A stretch of DNA of 64,000 nucleotides from Mesorhabditis belari. Taxonomy: Eukaryota > Nematoda > Chromadorea > Rhabditida > Rhabditidae. The translations under genes and the position numbers were made by a program. How positions within the stretch are numbered: position 1 is the first letter of the stretch; each line of letters opens with the position of its first letter. Under the pieces are notes generated by a model that saw nothing but the letters and a program-made list of their open reading frames with translations, did not search any database and was not told the origin of the DNA. The stretch lies in assembly GCA_958450365.1 (NCBI GenBank), contig CAUEEP010000939.1, positions 1,550,001-1,614,000 on the forward strand, given 5' to 3'. Shown piece by piece: positions 36,816 to 48,800 of this stretch.

Positions 36816-39800
36816 TCATTTAGAAGTGTGTGCTGGCCGATTGATCGCGTTGGATGTAGACATCGAGAAGTTTTCTCTGAAGTAAGAATTGACGACAAGT
36901 TCAAACATTTGCAATACCTTTTTGGCCGGCAATGAGTCCAAGTATTTTGTCATGATCGCTGGCACCTTCTTGTGGAAAGCCACCATCACCGTCACTGCCG
37001 CTTTTCGCACCGCTGTCACCTCATCGTTTTGAAAAGCCTAAAACTTTCCAAAGTTAGAGTAAAAGATCAAACCGATACCGTTATCACGTAGCTTGCCACC
37101 TGATCCACCAGTCCACCCACTTCCGACACATCGATATTGTTGGCAAGCGTCGCAAGCATCTTGAGAGCTGCTGGCACTCGGGGATCCTTCTAAAAAGACG
37201 ACGAGTTTCAGAGACCAAAACATGCCTACCTCTTCCTGGATAATTGTCACTGTAGCTTTAAGGACATCGGCGCGAGGCAAAAGTTTGGCCATTGAACTAG
37301 CGCACTTTTCAGCAATTTGAACTACAGTCTAAAAAACGAATACATTATCAGTTAAGTATACAAATACACTCGAATTTAATATTGCAATTAATGAACTCTC
37401 CAAAACAGATCTTTGATTAGAAAAACTAAAAACGTTTTTGCATGCTACGCTTACCAGAACTTTTTCGAAGTCAACAAGCAACTATGACGAACATTGCTCA
37501 AAATAAAGAGTAAACTTACGGGATTCGTGTTTCTACAAACGTCCAGGACTTTCAAAATCGTCGTCACAGCGAATGGTCCAAAACGTTGCGGTTGAGCAAA
37601 GCTAAACAATACTATAAAACTCATGCGCTAATTTTAAATATTACCAGAATTTTTCTAGAAGTCGCAGCGACATCTTCACGACCACATCGTCTTCGACTTT
37701 GAGCAAATCGAAGATGGCAAGAAGGCACGGTGCGAAGTATTCATCCCACACTGTGAACGATTTGTCTTTGAGCATCTAAACAAAAGATTATGGTTACATA
37801 GTTATTGTACACATACCTGGTTTAGCCAGCTCAACCCGTTGCGTGAATCATAAGGCGCATTCTTTGTGTAGGATTTCAAACTTTGTAGTATGTCTTTGAT
37901 ACGGTCGCTTTGTCGTGGGATGTCATGAGTTAGATGTTGCGTGGTTTCCAAGATTTCCTGAAAAATTAAGGTAAACTTTTCGTAAGCTAATACTTACAAA
38001 ATCCGTAGAATCACTTGTTCCGTCTTCGTCTGTGGTTGCGGTGGTTGTCGGTGATGCATATGTTGTTCGAAGTGAAGCTGGTGTTGAAGTTGACGTTTCA
38101 GGTGTTGGCGTCATCTGACACGCTTGCATCTAAATTCATTTGTTAGAAGAAAAAAACCACACTTTAAAACCTTTTGAGTGATCTCCCGAATCGATGAGGA
38201 AGTATGACTCGGCGAACTAAAATTTTGTGTGTTTAAATAGTCTGAAGTGCACAACATACCCGTTCGCAGGCGGATCTTTTTTCAAAAGTGCGTGCGCCAA
38301 CTGTTTGTACTGATTGGGCATTTGCGACAAAATGGCAGAGAACTCCGAAACTGAGATTGCAAACAAATTCTGAATCACTTGCTCGCTGATCTAAAAGATA
38401 TACTAAGTTCAGTATAATTGCAAAGACCAACCGGCTTCAACATCGCAAACTTCTGATCCTGGATCTGAGTCAAAATTTGTTGAACGGCAGCTTTCACTTC
38501 TGGACTATTTAGGGAAAGGCAGGCATCGGGAGTTTTCAGAACGTCGGCCAAAAATTGAAGCATGCGAAGGCGAACCTGGGAAAAACTGATTGTGATAATT
38601 ATAAAACAACAATGATGCAAATGACTCTAAACTATTAATAGTGTTATCAATGTCCAGTCGCTTGATTCGTTATTTTTGAAAACCAACAAATCATAAGTGC
38701 GAGACATTTTTTGATTTATGGTACTAGAAAAACACAACAACAAGCTTTTCAATGTTATGCTTTCGCCGCACCAATTCCCATCTAAACTTTGGCCCCATCA
38801 TCTCTGCTTAGAGCTAACCTTGGGTGAATATCCGGTGTGCGGCTCCTGAATCTTTTTGCTGATGAGCACCAATTGCGTTTGCGCGTCGACGTGAGCGTGA
38901 ATGGATCCGATAACCTTCGTGTACCTCTCTGCGTTAGCTGGTAAAACCTTAAATTCGTAAATGTAAATAGACAAAATTATCAAAACCTCCATTGCCGCTT
39001 TAAGTATCAATTGTCTTAGAAGGAAATCCAATGAGTTGAGGTCGAAAGACTTGGCATACGTGACAATGAAGCTTGTCATCATATCGGAGAATGAAGCCAT
39101 AACCTGAAATACATCAAAATTTAATAACTCGAAGAGTAACTTACTCCGTGACGAGCACCGGCTACAATTCGACCCAACGCATCCGAAAGTAGCTTGATGT
39201 CATCGGAGCTCAACGGTGCTTTTTGTGAAATCATCTTATTCAACGTCTCGAGGCCACGTCTCTTTTCGATATCCTAAAATTACGTTTTAGCCTAATTTCA
39301 AAAATGTATCCGTTACCTCATTTGACTCAATAAGTTGAATCACATTTGCCAGGTTAATTTCTTGACTCTTTTGAAAACGTGCTGGCGGGACTTTCGGTCG
39401 GGCAAATTCTCCAAATCCGTTTTCGTCAAAGCCAAAGTTCGCCTAAATCAAACTATAGATGGTACAAAACCTAAAGCAACATACCTGAACTTGTCGAAGT
39501 GCTTTCTGGATATCTTCTTGGGTTTTCTGCCTCCCGTAGGCCGCAATGTGGTTCTGTGGCCGCACAAGCCCCGTGTTAACTATAAAATGCAATTTGATGG
39601 CAGGTTTACGTAAACGCATACTTCTTGCTGTAGGTTGCACTTGTCGAGTAGGAGCACCACGCCCATTCCCCATTCGAGTTGGACTTCCGGATCTTGATGG
39701 CGCTAAAAAACTGTACATTTTGTGGCATAAGGAGTTATCATACGTTGACTGGTGACAATCGGGTTCCTGACTGGAGTTCTTCCCATCAAGTACGGGTTCT

Positions 39801-42800
39801 TAGGACGACGTAGACCTGACTGAAGCATCGCCACGGCAGACGCATCGATTGCTGAAGCAGATCGTCCAAACGATGAATTCATATCTAAAGTTAGCACATA
39901 TTTTACATACTTATAAACTTCAAAAATATACCCGCAATCCCTCGTCGGTCGTTCGAAGGATATCTCGGCATGAAAGGCTTTCGCATAGTTCCAGCATCGT
40001 TGCCTACCAACGATTGTTGAGATGTCGATCGAGATTGCGGCTTGGACCCAGGTGCATTCAAACGTTTCTGACCGTCAGGCCCAAGACTCTAAAGTTGAAT
40101 TGAGAATTGAAAGAAAATCTTTAAAACTACCAAGTACAGCATCTGCGCTCTTTCTGGACAACACGCCTCAAAAGTTCCATAAGTGACTTTGGCAGCAGCT
40201 CTCGTTGCTGCATCCGCATCGCATATTCCATTTTTGATAGCTTTCTCAATCGACTTCATCGAGTCTTGCAGAAATTGAGGCGGCCATGACAGTGCTTTCT
40301 CCGCAAGTATTAACACAGCCCTAAACCATCGAATATACATGACAACTTCTTAAAGTACTTACTCTCGAACTTTTTTGGCCTTCGAGTCGAACTCCCTCAA
40401 AATTGGTTGTATTATGGCCGGTGACTGAATGCACTAAAATAAAAATAACTGGGAAACTAAAAAGAGCTCTTACTTGCATAATAACCATAGCTGTTACTTG
40501 CGCACATGACCAGAAGACGTTTTGTGAATTCTTTAGATGGTTAAGTAGAGCGGGCATCACAGCTTCACCAAGGCGCATCATACGCAATCCAAAACGTTCA
40601 CAAAGAAAACTAAAAAGACAAGATGAATAAAAATGAAGAGAAAAATACCATAACGTGATGCAAGTCTCTTTCATGATCTGTGATCGAAGGTCCTTTAAAT
40701 TTGCCGTTAGCCCAGACGTCATTGCTTTGATAGATGCTGCAAAAACTTCGCCATTTGCTTCGTCCAACATCGCGACTTCACGAATTCGCTTGAGCTAAAA
40801 AAATTTAGGTTATGATTCTAGGATACATCTAGACTTATGATTAACAGGACACTCTAAACTTTGACATGATTGTGGTCAATAATTTGATCAATTTGATGTT
40901 CTACTAATAAGCAAAGTAGCTGCTAGGCACTTCGTATTCATTAAAAAACTTACAGCTGCCTGTCGTTTCGCCCAATCCAGGTTAATATCTAGTATTATTG
41001 CTTTCACCGCCTCCAATTCTTCTGCAAACGGCCGAGTAAGTTGCGGCGGTGCTTGCGGGAAGGCATCGCGAATATTCTCTTCGGTTATTACCCCGGCTTC
41101 TAATTTCGCGCTCCTCATCTCGTTATCGATTCTGGATGGATCTAAAAAGAAAATTTGAGTTGAGTTGGATCTAAACACAAAGTAAACGCTAAACATGACT
41201 AGAAAAAAACCCTAATTATTAACTCTTTGCCGCCAAAAAAGCTTAACACCATGAATTGATTTAAGTTAAATTACCCAAAATATAATGATTCTTATCAAAA
41301 ATGATTATTATTAAGAGAATCGGCATTCTTAAACAAACGTATGAAAGAACTAGGCAGGTACACAGGAAAGAGAGAATGCAATGTTCAAATCGAAACCAGA
41401 TCTTTTTCGTGTGAGGAAAGAGGGCTCAAAAAAAGACACAACGCGCCAGTTCTGTGCTTTGTATTACGCTGTTGTGTTGCGCGTGTGTTCTTGGGTTCTT
41501 AAATAAGAAATGCATTAAGACATCAAATCGCTTGAGGGAAACTAGACGAAAAAATGGGTGGCCGCGATGGAATGAGTTGAAGAGATGCGAAAAAAAATGA
41601 AAAATAATGCACTTTTTGGGGAGTTGATCAAAACAACGTCACGGCAAAAATAGCGCCTCCGCCGTTAAGTTTCTATGTGCTTTTTATTCTTATTGGATGC
41701 AGAATAAAATTATCTACATTTTGTATACTTTGGGACCACTTAAAACAGAATTGTTTTCGAGAAAAGCTCAGTTGACGGGAGTGGGACAAATGCGACCTTT
41801 TTTTGCGCACTTTTTTTTTGCTCTGATTTGTCGAAATTCGGAATCTACGCATACGATTCCCTTCTATGGAAATATTTTTGAAGCTCTACGACCTTTCCTA
41901 AGGCCTTTTCCAGCAAAAAAAGGTGCGCAAATGTCCAGGTGCGCAAAAAAAAGGTCGCATTTGTCCCACCCCCCAGTTGACCTCTTTTTAAGCCCTTTTT
42001 CGTTGTTTTGGCATTTTCTCATCCCAGATTTGGGTACTAATAAACTTTAAGGGGCCACTTTGACCCGATTTGGTCAGATTGTATTTTTTTTGACTGTTTC
42101 ATTGACGTTATTTTACTTTTTCTGAGTAATCAAGCATGATGAATCTATTGATAACACTTCTAGAAAGTTTTGAACAATTTTTATTGATTTTTGATAAGCT
42201 AGCTGGAGTTTTGCCTCTGCAGTGTTGCTGAGCTTAAAAATGAAGAGAGGGGCAAAATACAAAGTGATAATTTGCTCAAAATATTCTAAAAATATCGTCA
42301 ATACCCCAGAAAATGCAAAACAAGACCAGAAAAAATACGCCTAGAATAGGATCTGGCCAAGTCGGGTCAAAATGGCCCCCCGGAAGTTTATTAGTACCCA
42401 GATTTGTTCTAAATGGCTCCAAAAATTCAGCAAATAGCTAATTTTTTGGTGCTATAGTAGTTGCTATAGTAGGGGCAGTGCACATTCATCTCTATTGAGC
42501 CAAAGCGCACTAATCTTTGCTTCTAGGGTTTTTAATGGCGTAGATTTTTAATTTGGTATTTATTTAAGCTTTAGTAACTGTAACTAATAACTTTTCAAGC
42601 TATTTCAAACAGTTACTGAGGTTTTAAGCCTCTTAATTCGGCCGCGCACCTCTAAACCCTGTGGAAATAGAGTCACGCTTGATGGCTCGGAATTGTTGCT
42701 CAAACTGGCATAAAAGTTGTTCAGAATAGTTTGTTTTTAAATGCTTCCAATGGATTCAGTGCAATTAATTACCCGAGAAAAAGTTTTTAAAACTAGTGGC

Positions 42801-45800
42801 AAGTTCGAAAAAACTGGTGTTTACAAATTGCCGCTTCCTCAACTACTATAGCACCAATTTCTTTCTACATCCAATGAAAATAAGAAACACAAATAAATTT
42901 AACCGCAAATGCATTATTTTGGCTGGCGCTGTTTTGACTTTGTATCGATAATATCGATAAGCTTCGATATTATCGATACAAACGGCAAGCTCCTTTCTGA
43001 CCGTTCAGATCTCGGTTTCTAGAACAGCTATCAATCTGAAAATTGTTTCATTAGAAAGCCAAGGATGTCAGCTTTTGATTGCTATCTCACAAATAGCAAA
43101 CTCTCATAGGTGAGTGCCTTAAAAAGCTTATCAATGCTTCTCGATACTCAAATATCGAGAAGGTTTATGAGGTTACATTAATACATTAAGACTCATTAAA
43201 AGTCGCTATGTATAAAATAGCAATCAAAAGCTGACATTCTTGACTTTTCAATGAAACAATTTTCAGATTGATAGTTGTCCTAGAAACTGAGATCTGAATG
43301 GTCAAACATGAGCTTGCCGTTTGTATCAATAATATCAATAAGCAAGTCTAGTTTTGATCAGCTCCCACTTTTTTTGCCATCTTGCTTGGCTTAAATCTGA
43401 TAAAAATGGGTATTCAATTGTCCAACTGTATACTTTAAAATTTCTGGTTGAATTCCGTCTTTTTTCTTTTTCTTTTTCTTTTTCGTCTTTTTTTTGGTGG
43501 CTAGTTGTAATGACTGTAACAGTTCAATCATTTTGAAAATTTTTCCACCTCACCGTGACTACTCATCCTTTGCGGGAGAAATGATTGTTGTGGCTGTGGT
43601 TGGGTGGGCGGTGGGAAACGTCTGACTTGGGCTATTCGTGTAGTTGGCCGTGAGCTCCTCACCGGGCTGTTTCGTAGCGCTTCCTCGCAGCGTGCAGCCA
43701 GTTGTTCTAGTCTAAATTTTTGAGTTTTTGTTTTTTTGTCGGATTTTTGTCACTTTGTCAGTTTGTCATTATGTTCTTGGACTGGTATGTTTCTTGTTCT
43801 TGACTACTACGGGGTTCACGGCTCCCTACGGGGTTCAGTAATCAAACTTGAGGTCATTACTGACAATGAGAAATTGAGATCCCGCGTGCAAGCATAGTTT
43901 TCTACAAGTAAACGAGGCTTTCCAGAAAGTCTTTTCGTTCCTTTTCCTACTTTCGTTGAAAAATAACAAGTGCACCAATTAACCTACTGTAAATACTGTA
44001 ATAGTACCGCACCGCCCCCGTACAGTCGCGTAGTCGCAAAAGCTTTTTAGTTTTTTAGTATTTCATTTTTTTCAAAGCGCCCGTACTTTCAAAAAATGCG
44101 TCTTTGATATCAAAAAATAGCTGAAATTCAGGGCTATTTTTTGAGACCTAACAAGGATTTGTATAATGTTATTTAATGATTGACAAGGCGAGTTTAAGCG
44201 GGGTGTAGAGCCTCAGGACTCGTTGAACCATTGAATGTTTACTTCTTTCAACAATTTAAAGGCGTAATGGAAAGAATTCATGATCACATTCGAGCCAGCG
44301 AACCGGATTTCAAGATCAGCAAGCGAGACAATATCATTAAAGTTCTTTCGGCTGTGTGTGAGCAGCTTAAAGCTCCAGTATTTTTCAAGTTTCGTCAATA
44401 TTATTGAACCGAATTTCCTCAATTTTCGATCTTTTTAAGTCAATTTCGGTTCACTTTAAAGAAAATTCGAAAGTGGAAAACAAACAATTGATTAGTTCAA
44501 TTGATGCATTTGTTGGTTTTAAATGAAAGTAGGAAAAGGGACGAAAGCCTAGCCTAGCTTAGCTAGCTAGCTAGCCGATAACCTAGCTTTACAAATCAGT
44601 TTTTTAGACTTTAATTGTAAAAGTGTCATATGGACAACCAACCACCAACTTTTACGGTTCTTTAAACTTTAAAAGTCTTTGTTTTGGTTCGCATACCGAT
44701 CATTCCTCAATTTTCGATCTTTTTAAGTCAATTTCGGTTCTTTAAAGCAAATCTTTAAAGCAAATTCGAATTGTCACTCACTTTTTATCAGGCAACAACT
44801 TTTGCTGTTGAATGCTTTGTACAATCTCGGGTCCAAACGCCGCCATCAATTGGGCCAAGGCTTCGTTCGCCGATTCTCGGACCTGAATTAGTTTTTAGGC
44901 ACACTAGGAGCTCAGATCCATCCTGGTTTTCAGATAGATTTCAGAATTGGGCTCAATTGATGCGCAGTTTACGGTATTTTTCATCTTTCTTACCTCTGGA
45001 TTCGGATCGGCCATGAGGGCGCAAAAAGTCGGCAAAAATCGAGCGATTTGCGGTGTTAGGGCTTTGCTGAAACTTTAGAAATTGAATTTTTGAAAAGAAT
45101 TTTGAAAATTTTGAAAATTTCGAACACTATTTGTAAAAACGGGCTTTCTCTTGGGATTTTTAGATGGCAAAACCAAAGCTAACCAAATAGAAGCAGGAAT
45201 TGTTCAGGGAAACTCACAGGATCAGCTCAATTTCAGGGATTTTCTTGTTTAAAAGCTTTTTATAAGATCTGTATTAAAGTAGCTTTTTGGGGGAACATAG
45301 AAAAGCGTCACGATAGCAAAACGATAGCATTACGATAGTTCTAAAGGAGATTTTACACTTCAACGAATCAATTTTTCAATACAGTCTAGTTTTCAATTCA
45401 AAAATCTCAAAAACTACTATAAAATTTCCTCAAATTTTCAATCGGAAGAGACAAAAGTTTGAACATATGTTTGCAAAGGAGAGTACGAGGTGGTAATAAT
45501 CTAGCGGATATTCCTCCTTTCGATTTCTCGCGCCTCCAGCTGCCATATATCTGTGGTTCTCTTGTTGGAAAGGCCCACCCCTCCCCCTTCTCTCTTTTAA
45601 TCCACTTGTACTCTTTCATTTCCCAACCAACAAACAACGCACACCACTTGAAAGAATCCGGTGGATGGATAGGAAATCAGATTTACAATTTATAATCAAT
45701 TTTGTGGTTACAATTTATAATCAATTTTGTGGTTACAATTTATAATCAATTGAAGATACAAGAGTTTAAACTCGAGTAAAGATATTGCTGCACTTTCACA

Positions 45801-48800
45801 GGAGTGAATTGGCTTTTGTTTTGGGTTATATGATAGAGTTTTACGATGAAAAGACCTGAATTTTCGAGAAGAAACAGTTTTCTGAACAAAAGCTGTCTTG
45901 GGTAACGAAACAAACAAAAGAATCAAGCTTCAAGCATCAAGAAGCAATCAAGCTTCAGGCTTCAAGAATCAATTAAGCTTCAGGCTTCAAGCTTCAAGAA
46001 TCAATCAAGCTTCAAGCATCAAGCTTCAAGCTTCAAGAATCAATTAAGCTTCAAGAAGCAATCAAGCTTCAGGCTTCAAGCTTCAAGAATCAATCAAGCT
46101 TCAAGCATCAAGCTTCAAGCTTCAAGAATCAATCAAGCTTCAAGAAGCAATCAAGCTTCAAGAAGCAATCAAGCTTCAGGCTTCAAGCTTCAAGAATCAA
46201 GTTTCAAGAATCAATCAAACTTCAGGCTTCAGGCTTCAAGCTTCAAGAATCAATCAAGCTTCAAGAATCAAGCTTCAAGAATCAAGCTTCAGGAATCAAG
46301 CTTCAAGAGTCCAGCTTCAAGCTTCAAGCTTCAAGAATCAAGCTTCAAGCTTCAAGCTTCAAGCTTCAATCTTCAAGCTTCAAGCTTCAAGCTTCAAGCT
46401 TCAAGCTTCAAGCTTCAAGCTTCAAGCTTCAAGCTTCAATCTTCAAGAATCAATCAAGCTAATCAAACCGATCAAACAGGTTCTGTAAAAACCCAAAACG
46501 ACAAAATTTCTCCTTAAATTTCATTCATTTCATTCAAGAATCGGAAAAATGATTCATTGTGCATCGAAATTTGAGTAAAGAGAGAAATCAGAAGAAATCA
46601 GAAGAGAAATTAGAAGAGAAATCAGAAGAAAAAGAACATGGGTTGTCCGGCCGATTTGTCCGACCGATTTGCTCATTTTTCCCCCTCAAGTGATAGCAGG
46701 TCACCGATTTGGGTAAACAGAGAAGTTTGAATGGTAAAAAGAAGAGAGGAAAAGGGGAAAGTTTTTGAAGAAAACCCCTTGAGGTCAGCCATCTTTCCCT
46801 CTTTTTCTTTTCACTCATCCTATCCCTTTTAAACTGTAAAACATAAGATGTGTGAGAGGAGATTTTTGAGGTTTTGCGTTGGCTTAGAGACAAAACTTGT
46901 TTAACAAGTCACTCTAACAGGAAGAAAAAAAAAAGTTATGCACCGTTCGGGTGTTCTTTTTTTTGGGGTAAAGGACTAGGTTAGGGTAAAGGCTAGGTTA
47001 GGGGAAAGGTTAGGGGAAAGGTTAGGTTAAAGTTTATTAAGCTTATACAGTTCATAACTTGATCAGTCTTAGTAAGCTTGCTTATCTAAAAGACTTGCTT
47101 GCTTATCTAAAAGATATCTAAAAGAGAATGGTGATCGAGGTGGCTAGCTTCCCGGCCAAAAAACGATAGCCCCAAAGGAGTGTCGGGTTCGATTCTCTCG
47201 TCCATTCCAAGCTTTTTTTGCTTTAGATTTTTTAAAGCATCAAGTTGATAAGCAACCAAATTTTGTATACAAAGTATGCAAATTTTGGTTGCTCAGGGCC
47301 AATCTATTGTTACATGGGAGGCACCAAATCGACGTTATCGACATCGACATCGACGCCACATCGACGTCGCGCCAAGCGCACATGGTATAACTTGTATAAC
47401 TTTAGAACTATAAAACTTGATCAGCTTTACTAAAGTTACAGTAACCCTGTATTGGTAGTTAATTGGTAGTTAATTGGTAGTTAATTGGCTTATAAAATTG
47501 GCCTAACTTACTGTTGGGAATATAATAGCTGGTTCCTTTTCTCCACAGATTTGGTTGCCAAATTTACAAATTTTCACAAAACTTGCATTTTAAGCGAAAC
47601 TACTAAGTGTATCTTTTTGGAAATTTGGCTATAAGCCTAATTTTTGATTCTCTACAACTTTTCCATTGACACCAAAGTGGGTTTCTTTTGAAGAAAGTGC
47701 TCAAACTGGGACACTAGGACATCTCCAGTCCTCCATTTTTGAGTCTCACACTTGTCTCACATAGAAGAAAAGAACGCAAGTGCTAAATTGCAATTGGACG
47801 GAACTTTTGTATAATTTTTGCCTAAATATCAACGCTTTACGGTGGGATGGAAAGCAAAAAATGCGTTTTTCTTCATTTTTCGATTGGAAACCGCGTTTTT
47901 CATATAGAAAATAGTTGTAGAGGAGATTAAAGCGCATCGAATCATATATAAATTAACGCGATTCTTCAAAGTTAACTTTTAAGCCGGAGTATTAACGAGT
48001 ATGTCCCTATTAACGAGTATGTCCCTTTAAATATCAAGAGATACGATTTAAGAGAAGCATAAGCCATTAAAAAAAATAGAAATAACTTTAGCTATCGATT
48101 AGAAAAGGAAAAAAACTTCGAAAGAAAATTCAAAAAAAATTCAAAAAAGAAAAACTTCCAAAACTTCCAAAAAAGCCATCTTTAGATTGTTTTCAATTTC
48201 CAAAAACAAGAAACATTTTTCAAAAATCGAAAAAGCCGAATGAATGAATGTGCATTGAGATTCGGGATGACTCACAGCTGTTATCTCTCTTGGCTGAAGG
48301 CGACGTGATCATCCCCCAGCCTTTCACACCCCTTCATGGCCCTCTCAAAAAAAAAATTTCACTGATAAATGTGAGAAATTTTTTTTATCTACGGCTTTTT
48401 ACACACCTTGCACAAGAATTTGAAGAAGGTTAGGGATTTTTGAGAGAAATTCAATGCCTTCTTTTGATTGAAACCTCTAAAACTCGAAAACAGCATCAAA
48501 AGTTATCTAGTTGGAATAGTTATCTAGTTAGAATAGTTATCTAGTTAGAATAATTATCTAGTTGGTTAATTATCAAGTTATCAACTACCTAGAAAACTAG
48601 TTTCTCTTGATTATTGACTATATAGCTATCTACAGCTATCTACAGCTATCTACAGTTATCTACAGCTATCTACAGCTATCCTACAGCTATCCTACAGCTA
48701 TCCTACAGCTATCTACAGCTATCTACAGCTATCTACAGCTATCTACAGCTATCTACAGCTATCTACAGCTATCCTACAGCTATCCTACAGCTATCCTACA

